A stretch of DNA of 64,000 bases from Providencia rettgeri (GTDB lineage: Bacteria > Pseudomonadota > Gammaproteobacteria > Enterobacterales > Enterobacteriaceae), in contig UGTZ01000001.1 of NCBI GenBank assembly GCA_900455085.1, forward strand, positions 3,440,501 to 3,504,500. The letters run 5' to 3'. Shown here one piece after another: positions 37,468 to 45,754 of the stretch. Below the pieces are notes generated by a model, which saw nothing but the letters and a program-made list of their open reading frames with translations, was not told the origin of the DNA and did no database searches. A program made the position numbers and the translations under genes. Each line of letters begins with the position of its first letter. The first letter of the stretch is position 1.

Positions 37468-37837
37468 GATGCTCTCCTGTTGAGCAATACCAACGACTCA
37501 ATGAAAATGGCTGTTTTTTTACCGTTAACGATACCATTAACTCAGTACAGTTATCGACCCGTGGTATGCGAACTGTTTGCATTTTCCATTCAGGGTAACG
37601 CAAATTTGGCCCTATGGAAGAATTTTTCTCCCCTGATATTGGTTTCCCTGACATTACGCTTTTTTCTAATGTGCTATGCAGCACTCTAATTGCTGAAGAA
37701 TTCATATACAATTGATTAAAATTCAATATGATATATTGAGAATAGTTTACCAAAGCTACCAGTGAAATAGCAAAAATAACCATGCCAATCATCGCTTCAA
37801 CTAATGCAAACCCTTGCTGCTTTATTCTCACTCGCAA
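37445..37837 (-). CDS. ppdC: Prepilin-type protein PpdC
   Basis: This 130-residue protein has a type IV prepilin-like N-terminus: a short basic leader (MRVRIKQQG), then FALVEAMIGMVIFAISLVAL with the Glu at position +5 after the Gly-Phe cleavage site. It corresponds to E. coli PpdC, a minor pseudopilin of unknown function in the same ppdA-ppdB-ygdB-ppdC-recC order. It overlaps recC by 23 bases and ygdB by 10, so translation is tightly coupled. No pilus biogenesis ATPase or secretin lies in the window. Confidence 0.88.
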   Translation of the reverse strand: MRVRIKQQGFALVEAMIGMVIFAISLVALVNYSQYIILNFNQLYMNSSAIRVLHSTLEKSVMSGKPISGEKNSSIGPNLRYPEWKMQTVRIPRVDNCTELMVSLTVKKQPFSLSRWYCSTGEHHVSSVSF

Positions 37838-38271
37838 AACCCTTTTTTAATCACTGGACAATAATCTAACCACCCTTTTTCACGAGGAAAAAACTGTCGT
37901 TTATTTACATCCAATACCATCCACCGGTAAACTTTAATCTCATTTTCAGAGCGGTAATGACTTTGTCCCGAAAGTACGAAAGTCGCCCCTTTGTAATGTT
38001 TTAAGCAACTTTTCCATTGTTGAGTTTCCTCTTTCTGGCAAACCCAATGCCTTAGTTCTCTATGTTTGCTATCCCAGTGCAATGTTCCTCCCCATGCAAG
38101 GGCTGATTCTGCTTTATTAAAAGCATCGAAATACTTAATTTCATTACGCTGCTCATCTCTAGCTCGTTCTTGGAAGAAATGCACAGATTTAATCAATAAT
38201 GTGCCTATTGTGATAAAAATAATAACCATCAATAGAGAAACATTTCCCTGTTGTTGATCTATACGCTTCAT
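37828..38271 (-). CDS. ygdB: DUF2509 family protein YgdB
   Basis: The 147-residue protein starts with a polar leader ending in QQG, followed by a single hydrophobic segment (NVSLLMVIIFITIGTLLIKSV) and a soluble domain with several Cys (WVCQKEE, SCLKHY, YCPVIKKGFCE). This resembles PilX/GspK-like minor pseudopilins. In position and size it matches E. coli YgdB (DUF2509). It overlaps ppdB by four bases and ppdC by ten. Its function is unknown. The frame is intact. Confidence 0.85.
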   Translation of the reverse strand: MKRIDQQQGNVSLLMVIIFITIGTLLIKSVHFFQERARDEQRNEIKYFDAFNKAESALAWGGTLHWDSKHRELRHWVCQKEETQQWKSCLKHYKGATFVLSGQSHYRSENEIKVYRWMVLDVNKRQFFPREKGWLDYCPVIKKGFCE

Positions 38272-38873
38272 AAATTTCTAACCAAGGCCGCTATTCGGTA
38301 ATTAAATGTTTGATTAGGTAATAACTCTGTTCTAAGACTAATTTCCATTTCAAGTAATTGCACATTTTCCCGCCAATTAAATACTAATTTTTTAACCTTG
38401 ATTAGCTTCTCATCAAATAGCGATTGCCAACGTATTCCATTGCAATCCATGACATTCCTATTGGTTTCTAATTTTTCATTATTTAACCGATAGCCGAAAT
38501 AATCAGAATCTATCGATTTAGATTTAATATTTTCCCAGTTACCTGATAAATCTTGGTCATAAGCAAAAATAATGCATGAATTGTTCCCTTGGCTTAAAGC
38601 CTTAGATGCAATTTTTAAAGGCTCCTTTCCACAATTCAGGCTACTGCAATAACCAATCCTTCTAAAATCTTTTTCCATGTTTATCAATGTTTGTCTTATA
38701 TCCCTGTCTATTTGATATTGAATGTAAGACCGATAAGTTTGTTTAAATAATGTGGGAATGGCGCTCATCGCTGATACACACACAATGCTACTGATAGCCA
38801 TTGCCATCAACATTTCAATTAGCGTAAATCCTTGCTGCTTTTTTAATTTATCGTTAGTTAAGAGGATCAACAT
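38268..38873 (-). CDS. ppdB: Prepilin-type protein PpdB
   Basis: The 201-residue protein has a classical prepilin N-terminus: basic leader with KKQQG, then FTLIEMLMAMAISSIVCVSAM with Glu at +5 of the mature form. The rest has four or more Cys (YCSSLNCGKEP, NSCIIF, DCNGIRW) that may form disulfides after export. It corresponds to E. coli PpdB and resembles GspJ/PilW-type minor pseudopilins. It overlaps ygdB and ppdA by a few bases. The frame is intact. Confidence 0.88.
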   Translation of the reverse strand: MLILLTNDKLKKQQGFTLIEMLMAMAISSIVCVSAMSAIPTLFKQTYRSYIQYQIDRDIRQTLINMEKDFRRIGYCSSLNCGKEPLKIASKALSQGNNSCIIFAYDQDLSGNWENIKSKSIDSDYFGYRLNNEKLETNRNVMDCNGIRWQSLFDEKLIKVKKLVFNWRENVQLLEMEISLRTELLPNQTFNYRIAALVRNL

Positions 38874-39352
38874 TTCGGTACTCCGGCCATTTTTTTATGG
38901 CTACAACTTCTTATACGACCTAATGAAGAAATATAAATTGTGATTTGCTCATGTTGATTTTTTAGCTCTATGCTAAAAGCACGAATAGTTCCCTGTTTTC
39001 CATAAAGCTGGATTGAAGTACGGCTTGCTTTGCTAAGAGTTATTCCTTGGTGCCTTTCTGCTGTTAGCTTGCCAACTTGCTGCTTGTTATTTGCATCCTT
39101 AACAATAAGCTGCCAATCACCTTTCCCAACCTTAACCGATAATATTTGGTACCTATTTAAATAAACCCCTTCTATCATTTGGCTATAAATAAACTCAGAT
39201 ACTTGCCTAGCAGCACCGATTAACCGTTGTCTTTCTACCTGCTGTTGCCATTGATATAAACCGGACAACATAATGAAAGAGCAAATAAATAAAACAATAA
39301 GAATTTCAATTAAGGTGAAACCACGCTGTATTGTATTTGAATCAACTCTCAT
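38867..39352 (-). CDS. ppdA: Prepilin-type protein PpdA
   Basis: The 161-residue protein has a prepilin leader ending in QRG, followed by FTLIEILIVLFICSFIMLSGL with the +5 Glu, then a GspH/FimT-like soluble domain. It is the first gene of the ppdA-ppdB-ygdB-ppdC-recC run, in the E. coli order. These minor pseudopilins may help start assembly of a type IV pilus or type II-like pseudopilus whose main genes are elsewhere. The frame is intact. Confidence 0.88.
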   Translation of the reverse strand: MRVDSNTIQRGFTLIEILIVLFICSFIMLSGLYQWQQQVERQRLIGAARQVSEFIYSQMIEGVYLNRYQILSVKVGKGDWQLIVKDANNKQQVGKLTAERHQGITLSKASRTSIQLYGKQGTIRAFSIELKNQHEQITIYISSLGRIRSCSHKKMAGVPKC

Positions 39353-39353
39353 C

Positions 39354-39613
39354 TTGTTGTGACTCCACTTTTTTCATACACAAGCCTGAGATTGCCCAAA
39401 AAAAACGGTATAACGAGTTTTGTGATTACAAACTGCATAACGTTTCGCAAAAAAATAGATAGATTCAGAGCAATACAACTCAATTTGCGAAGCGCCTCGC
39501 AAAGAAATAGTTCAGTCAAAATAAATACACGAAAGTAAATGACTTATGAGCCAAGATAAATTTCGTCAAGGATGATGAGATTGATAAAGGAGGAAAATTA
39601 ATGGGATATTAAA
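39354..39613. other. Intergenic region upstream of ppdA
   Basis: About 260 bases between the thyA terminator and ppdA. I see no coding frame. There is a local repeat of TTTCGCAAA/TTTGCGA-like words around 39433-39505 but no recognisable operator; it presumably contains the ppdA promoter. Confidence 0.35.
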
Positions 39614-39653
39614 AAACAATACTAAGATGGTTTTTTGATAAAACCATCTTAGT
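39614..39653 (-). terminator. Intrinsic terminator of thyA
   Basis: A perfect 14-bp inverted repeat (ACTAAGATGGTTTT / AAAACCATCTTAGT) with a 5-base loop lies 18 bases after the thyA stop codon. On the minus strand it is followed by ATTGTTTTTT. Confidence 0.78.
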
Positions 39654-39671
39654 TAAAAGCTTACTGACTAA

Positions 39672-40523
39672 TCAAACAGTAAATGGATATTTGATAGCCT
39701 CATGGCACTGGTACCCTTCAAGGATAAAATCATCTGAAGTTACCCATGTTTCGAGATCTTCTAATGACTTAATTTTGGGGTTAATAATCAATGAAGGAGA
39801 AGCAAAAGGCTCACGTTTTAGTTGGACATCACGCATTAAAGGTAATTGGTTTTCATAGATATGTGCATTCACAATTTTATGATAAGCCTTACCTGCTTTA
39901 TGCCCTGTAATACGAGCCATTAGAGCGAGTAAAACAAAACATTGTACTTGGTTGAAATTTAAACCAAGCGGAACATCACAGCTACGCTGGTAAGATGTTA
40001 AATGTAGCGTATCACCTAATAGTGAAAAAGTATGAGTATGCATGCAGGGACGCAAGCAGCCCATTTCAAATTCACCAGGGTTATAGAAAGTGATGATTTC
40101 AGCACGGTCATCAATACCATTCTTTAAGTTATTGACGACTTTTTTCAGCTGATCTAAATGTGTTCCATCTGGGCGTTGCCATGAGCGCCCTTGAACACCA
40201 TATACACGCCCCATATCGTCTTCACCTTTGCGATGGGGATTATTCAGCCATGCTTGGTTTTCGTTTGCATTTGCATTCCAAGTATTACAACCAATTTCAC
40301 GAAATTGAGCTGCATTGTCATAGCCACGGAGATAACCGAGAAGTTCAGCTATCGCCGCTTTATAGAAACTTTTACGAGTCGTAATCAAGGGGAATTGATT
40401 ATTACCAACATCATATTCAAGGTCAGCGTTAATAACGGTTAAACAACGAACACCTGTACGTTTGTTTTCAACCCATTGGCCCTCATCAATAATACGCTGG
40501 CATAAATCAAGATACGGCTTCAT
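39672..40523 (-). CDS. thyA: Thymidylate synthase (Vibrio-like type)
   Basis: ThyA methylates dUMP to dTMP with methylene-tetrahydrofolate, producing dihydrofolate that FolA (62917-63411) must reduce. The 283-residue product has the nucleophile Cys160 in GCLRPCMHTH and the dUMP-binding QRSCDVPLGLNF (179-190). It is clearly not the 264-residue E. coli type. Length and sequence (AELLGYLRGYDNAAQFR, NPHRKGEDDMGRVYG) match the Vibrio cholerae type as I remember it. I chose the ATG at 40523. It follows lgt, the normal lgt-thyA order, so the gene was probably replaced in place or kept from an older ancestor. The frame is intact. Confidence 0.96.
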   Translation of the reverse strand: MKPYLDLCQRIIDEGQWVENKRTGVRCLTVINADLEYDVGNNQFPLITTRKSFYKAAIAELLGYLRGYDNAAQFREIGCNTWNANANENQAWLNNPHRKGEDDMGRVYGVQGRSWQRPDGTHLDQLKKVVNNLKNGIDDRAEIITFYNPGEFEMGCLRPCMHTHTFSLLGDTLHLTSYQRSCDVPLGLNFNQVQCFVLLALMARITGHKAGKAYHKIVNAHIYENQLPLMRDVQLKREPFASPSLIINPKIKSLEDLETWVTSDDFILEGYQCHEAIKYPFTV

Positions 40524-40642
40524 AGTGACTCTCTTTTTCAAAAATAACTTAAGTGGCTAACCTTCGTCTTATTGTATTTTATTGTTTTATTTACAAAATA
40601 GTTATACTCAACAGACTAAGTTAGCCCCAATAAATGGACTAA

Positions 40643-41537
40643 TTAACTCTTTTTAGGCTCTTTTAATGGCTTATGGGCTGGCACATTCTTACCATATTTA
40701 TAAGCCCAGACAATCATTAGAATGCCAATAATAATCATTGGGATTGATAGAATTTGCCCCATACTAATACCACCAAATAAACCAAGCTGTGCATCCGGTT
40801 GCCTAAAGAATTCAACGATAATCCTAAATGCACCATAACCAATCAAGAATAGCCCAGAAACACTCCCCATAGGGCGGGGCTTACGCACAAATAAGTTCAA
40901 GATGAGAAACAGAACAATTCCCTCTAAGAACATTTCATAAAGTTGTGATGGATGTCTTGGTAGCACACCATACTGCTCTAATATGGGTAGTAACGAAGGG
41001 TCTTGGGCGGCAAGCTGAATATCTTCACTGCGTGAATGTGGAAATAAAAATGCCCATGGCGTATCAAGTGTAACTCGTCCCCATAGCTCCCCATTAATAA
41101 AGTTCCCAATACGCCCCATGCCTAAACCAAATGGAATTAATGGTGCAACAAAGTCAGAAACTTGCAGGAAACGACGGCGAGTACGATGAGCAAACCACAT
41201 CATGGCACATATCACACCGATTAAGCCCCATGGAAGGACATACCGCCATCCCAAACCTTAAAGAGGTATAGAGGATCGTCAAGAAAAACAGGGAGATTAT
41301 AGAAGAAACATAACCTAGCCGGCCACCGACAAATACGCCAACAAAGCCAACATACAGTAAGTTTTCTACTTCATTTTTTGTCCAACCACTATTTGGTTTT
41401 GCAGCACGACGCCCTGCAAGCCAAAGGGCAAAAACAAAGCCAACAAGGTACATAAAACCATACCAGTGTAACGATACTGGTCCAATCGAAAACATAACAG
41501 GATCTATTTCCGGAAATGCTAAGTAGTTGTTACTCAT
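40643..41537 (-). CDS. lgt: Prolipoprotein diacylglyceryl transferase, two frameshifts here
   Basis: Lgt transfers diacylglycerol from phosphatidylglycerol to the lipobox cysteine of prolipoproteins, the first step of lipoprotein maturation, in the inner membrane. The N-terminal piece (FSIGPVSLHWYGFMYLVGF, GGRLGYV) and the C-terminal piece (LGMGRIGNFINGELWGR, GVLPRHPSQLYE, FLIGYGAFRIIVEFFRQPD) are in different frames. The middle (FYNLPVFLDDPLYLFKVWDG) is in the third. One base is missing from the A3 run at 41306-41308 and one from the C4 run at 41226-41229 (the HGGLIG motif). Corrected length is 298 residues. The ATG at 41537 matches the family N-terminus. Confidence 0.94.
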
Positions 41538-41640
41538 TGTTCCCCACTTTTTAATCATTAAGCCAACTACTCGTCGACTATTACGTATTCAACAGGCTTC
41601 AATTTGTGAAGCACCCTGAAGCATACAACAAAAAGTATCG

Positions 41641-43944
41641 TCATTTATACTTGATATTTTTAGGCCTTAACCAAATTAAATACTTCATCTTGTTGTAAAT
41701 TAAATTCCACCACGCACCAAAACCACCTAAACGGTGCTGTTCCATAAACTCACTGGCTTCTTGCCTAACGCTATCACAAGTTTCTGCAGCCAATAACTTC
41801 GGTACTAACTGTGACATCAAAGCAGGGTCAAGCTGGCGGATTAAATATTTCATGCGAGGAACACTACGCCCACTCATACTTAAAGAACGATACCCAAGGG
41901 CTATTAATACCATTGCACTAAGTGGTTGACCTGCCATTTCCCCACAAACGCTTACAGGGAGTTCCAGGCGTTGGCACTCTTCACTTACTTTTGCTAAAAA
42001 ACGCACAACTGAGGGATGAAGATTATCATATAGCGCTGCTACATGGGTGTTATTACGGTCAACAGCAAGTAAATATTGTGTAAAGTCATTAGTCCCGATA
42101 GAGATAAAATCAACACGTTTTTTAATTTCAGGTAGTAAAAACAGTAAAGAAGGAACTTCAAGCATAATACCAATTTGAGGCATCTCAACTGGCATTTTTA
42201 ATAAAACACTCACTTCTTCTCTTGCTCTTTTAACCAGCAAAATTGCTTCGTCTATCTCATTAACACTTGTCACCATCGGTAATAAAATACGTAAATTACC
42301 CGAAAGCGTATTTGCCCGTAACATAGCCCTTAGCTGAATCAAAAAGATCTCGGGCTGGTCCAACATAATACGAATACCACGCCAACCTAAACTTGGGTTT
42401 TCTTCGCTAATTGGCATATAAGGCAGCTGTTTATCTGCCCCTATATCAAGAGTTCTTAGCACAACCAGTTTGGTAGGAAAAAGTTGCAAAACTTCCTTAT
42501 AGAGCTGTTTCTGCTCATCTTCCGAGGGAAAACCATTGTGCAGCATAAAAGGCAGCTCAGTACGATACAAACCAACACCATCAACCCCAGTGTTAATTTG
42601 TTGCTCGTAACGCGGACTTAAACCTGCATTAAGGTAAATGTGAACTTTTTCGCCATCTTTAAGTATTGCATCTTGCTCAAGAGTCCCTTCTGCTAAGCGA
42701 CTAATGGCATTTTCTTCTTCAATAATTTGCTGATATTCCTGAACAATTAAATTTTCAGGTTCAATAAAGACCTCACCACGGTACCCATCCAATATTAAAT
42801 GGCGGTTATGTAATAACGAAGGCTCAATATCAGCCCCCATAATTGCAGGGATCCCCATGGCTCTGATTAAAATCGCAGAATGAGAATGTGTTGCTCCGTC
42901 ACGCACGACCACACCAGCAAGTTGTTCAATAGGCAACTCAGCCAACACGCTAGCACTTAGCTCATCAGCAACTAAAATAAAGCGTTCTGGCCATTGTTCA
43001 TTTGCGGTAAGTGAATCATCAAGATGAAACAATAAGCGTTGACCTAATGCTTTTAAGTCTGCCCCTCTTTCCCTTAGATAAAGGTCACGCAGGCGAGAAA
43101 ACTGCTCCACATAATTTTCAATAACCGTTTTAACCGCCCATTCAGCGGTTGCATTGTCATTAATAGCGGCAAACAGGTGTTTTTTAGTTGAGGGTCACTA
43201 AGTAGATGATTATAGAGATCAAAAATCGCAGCACTTTCTTTTGCTGAGCTAGCCATAAAACGCTTACTAATACGACGACATTCTGCTGTGGCACTTTCAA
43301 GAGCGGCGACAAGGCGTTGTTTTTCTTTATCGATATCAATAGCACTCGCTTGGAAAATACTATCTAAAGAAGGTTGGGAGCTATCTTGCCACCCATAAGC
43401 CATTGCAATTCCCTGTGATACCGGAATCGCTTTAATTCTATTTGCCGATATTGCCCAAAAATACCTTTCGCTTGCGCTTGTGACAAAATCACAGCCAGTT
43501 GCATTGACAATGTGACCATGAAAGATTCTTCGGTTTCATTAAACAACCGCTTTTCCCGCTGCTGTACCACCAGCACGCCTAATAATTGGCGACGATAGAC
43601 CACGGGAACACCTAAGAAAGCTCTCAAGCGTTCTTCTTTAAGCTGAGGCAGGAATTTATACTGAGGGTGTTCACGAATATCGGCTAGATTGAGCATCTCA
43701 GACTGGCGCCCTACCGCCCCTACGACACCTTCATCAAAACCTAGACGAATAGCAATCCCGCTAGGTTTTTTTAACCCGCGGGTTGCCATTAAGTAATAGC
43801 ATTGGCGAGGGTGATCGGCTAAATAAATGGAACAAACATCTGTTCTCATTGCTTTGCAAGTCTCATTCACCAACACTTCTAGCGCATCAGTCAAACTTGT
43901 CGCCATTGCAACTTTTCGACAATTTCACGTAAACGCATCAACAT
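41641..43944 (-). CDS. ptsP: Phosphoenolpyruvate-protein phosphotransferase PtsP (EI-Ntr), three frameshifts here
   Basis: PtsP is enzyme I of the nitrogen phosphotransferase chain, passing phosphate from PEP to NPr (PtsO). It has an N-terminal GAF domain (YYLMATRGLKKPSG, RAFLGVPVVYRRQLLGVLVVQQRE), then the EI domains with the phospho-His region (VVVRDGATHSHSAI) and the PEP-binding barrel (RTLDIGADKQLPYMPI, MLEVPSLLF, CGEMAG). One base is missing in each of three places: the T4 run 43913-43916 (after MLMRLREIVEK), near 43438-43443, and the T6 run 43180-43185. Corrected length is about 768 residues. It starts 3 bases after the rppH stop codon, in the usual rppH-ptsP-lgt-thyA order. Confidence 0.94.
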
Positions 43945-43947
43945 AGG

Positions 43948-44481
43948 CTACTTTGCTCCACGCCTACGGTTATTAAAAGTGGGTCGTTGTGGTAATTTTT
44001 GTTCCTGTAAAGGCATTACTACGGGGGCGAATTCTTTCATGACACGCCGATAAACTTCACGTTTAAAAGAAACGACCTGCCTAACAGGATACCAATAACT
44101 GACCCATCGCCAGCCATCAAATTCTGGCGATTTACTGCGCTGCACGTTTATATCGGCATCATTACATTGAAGTTGGAGTAAAAACCAACGCTGTTTCTGC
44201 CCAATACAAACAGGTTTTGTATCCCAACGCACCAAACGCTTGGGTAATTTGTAACGTAACCAATTACGGGTAGATGCCAATAACCTGACATCTTTACGCT
44301 GTAGCCCGACTTCTTCGTATAGCTCACGATACATCGCCTGTTCCGGCGATTCCCCAGGATTGATGCCTCCTTGAGGAAATTGCCATGAGTGCTGACCATA
44401 GCGGCGGGCCCATAAAACTTGCCCTTGCCGATTACAAATTACAATTCCTACATTCGGGCGGTAGCCATCATCATCAATCAC
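43948..44481 (-). CDS. rppH: RNA pyrophosphohydrolase
   Basis: RppH removes pyrophosphate from the 5' end of mRNAs, which lets RNase E start decay. The 177-residue protein has the Nudix box GX5EX7REUXEEXGU at about 38-60 (GGINPGESPEQ then RELYEEVGL). The E. coli-type N-terminus (MIDDDGYRPNVGIVI) and C-terminal region are present. It is the first gene of the rppH-ptsP-lgt-thyA run and diverges from the thiamine operon. The frame is intact. Confidence 0.97.
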   Translation of the reverse strand: MIDDDGYRPNVGIVICNRQGQVLWARRYGQHSWQFPQGGINPGESPEQAMYRELYEEVGLQRKDVRLLASTRNWLRYKLPKRLVRWDTKPVCIGQKQRWFLLQLQCNDADINVQRSKSPEFDGWRWVSYWYPVRQVVSFKREVYRRVMKEFAPVVMPLQEQKLPQRPTFNNRRRGAK

Positions 44482-44597
44482 AGACTACCTCAATAACCAA
44501 ATTTGAAAGATGCCTAATTGTTTCACACATACCTAAACTGGTAAACCTATATCAATACAGTTTGCAGATATGCCTGAAGTCACTACAATAGTGAACA

Positions 44598-44682
44598 TCT
44601 CAACGGGGTGCCGAATTTATTTAGGCTGAGAAATAACCCGTAGAACCTGATCCGGTTAATACCGGCGTAGGGATTTGAGCCA
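44598..44682 (+). promoter_or_regulatory. TPP riboswitch (THI element) of thiBPQ
   Basis: The interval contains the hallmark TPP-binding blocks: GGGGTGCC, GGCTGAGA, ACCCGTAGAACCTGATCCGG and CCGGCGTAGGGA. It lies about 70 bases upstream of thiB. The 3' end (GGATTTGAG, 44671-44679) can pair perfectly with CTCAAATCC (44710-44718), an apparent expression-platform stem. Thiamine pyrophosphate is expected to lower expression of the transporter. Confidence 0.96.
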
Positions 44683-44749
44683 CCGCCTGCATATCTGCAC
44701 CGGTTCCTCCTCAAATCCTGTGTCACTATCTTTTAGCGCAGGAAAAAGC

Positions 44750-45754
44750 ATGTTTAAAAACAAAATTATAGCATCTATTCTTACCTTTAGTGCACTCAGT
44801 TTAAGTCAATTGGCATGGGCTGATAAACCAACGCTTACTGTTTATACCTACGATTCCTTTGCAGCAGAATGGGGACCGGGCCCACAAATTAAAAAGAATT
44901 TCGAAGCGCAGTGCGATTGTGAATTAAAAATAGTCGCACTGGGGGATGGCGTAGCTCTGCTAAACAGACTCAGAATGGAAGGAAAAAAAAGTAAAGCAGA
45001 TGTAATTTTAGGATTAGATAATAATTTATTAGATTCTGCTGAAAAAACAGGCCTGTTTGCCCCTGCTGACATTAATACCAGCGCATTAAAACTCCCTATT
45101 TCATGGGATAGCTCAACTTTCATTCCTTATGACTATGGTTACTTTGCATTTATATATGACACTAATAAAATTAAACAACCACCAGCCAGCATGGATGCAT
45201 TATTAAATAGTGAAAATAATTGGAAAATTATTTACCAAGACCCTCGAACCAGTACCCCTGGACTTGGCTTGATGCTGTGGATTGAAAAGCTGTATGGCGA
45301 CAAATCTGCTGATGCATGGCAAAAAATGGCAGGCAAAACGCTTACCGTAACAAAAGGTTGGAGTGAAGCTTATGGCCTGTTCTTAAAAGGAGAAGGTGAT
45401 TTTGTACTCAGTTATACCTCATCGCCGGGCTATCAAATGCTTAATGACCAAAAAGATAACTATGCTGCCGCCTTATTTAATGAAGGGCACTATATGCAAG
45501 TTGAAGTGGCTGCAAGGTTAAAAAACAGTCCAGAGCCTGAATTGGCAAAACAATTTTTACAGTTTGTCTTAACCCCTGAATTCCAAAATACTTTACCAAC
45601 AACCAACTGGATGTATCCGGTCATTGATATTCCATTGCCAGAGGTCTATAACCAGTTACCTCTACCTGAAAAAGCCTTACAATTTAGTTCTCAAGAAGTG
45701 GCCAAAGAACGCCAAAATTGGACTCGTTTATGGCAAACCGCCGTCAGTCGCTAA
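44750..45754 (+). CDS. thiB: Thiamine-binding periplasmic protein
   Basis: ThiB captures thiamine, TMP and TPP in the periplasm and delivers them to the ThiPQ ABC transporter. The 334-residue protein has a signal peptide ending in LSQLAWA (about residue 23). It has the ThiB/TbpA features LTVYTYDSFAAEWGPG, RTSTPGLGLMLWIEKLYG and TKGWSEAYGLFLKGEGDFVLSYTSS (shown in part). I chose the ATG at 44750, after GGAAAAAG. The longer frame begins inside the riboswitch. Its end overlaps thiP by 25 bases. Confidence 0.96.
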   Translation: MFKNKIIASILTFSALSLSQLAWADKPTLTVYTYDSFAAEWGPGPQIKKNFEAQCDCELKIVALGDGVALLNRLRMEGKKSKADVILGLDNNLLDSAEKTGLFAPADINTSALKLPISWDSSTFIPYDYGYFAFIYDTNKIKQPPASMDALLNSENNWKIIYQDPRTSTPGLGLMLWIEKLYGDKSADAWQKMAGKTLTVTKGWSEAYGLFLKGEGDFVLSYTSSPGYQMLNDQKDNYAAALFNEGHYMQVEVAARLKNSPEPELAKQFLQFVLTPEFQNTLPTTNWMYPVIDIPLPEVYNQLPLPEKALQFSSQEVAKERQNWTRLWQTAVSR

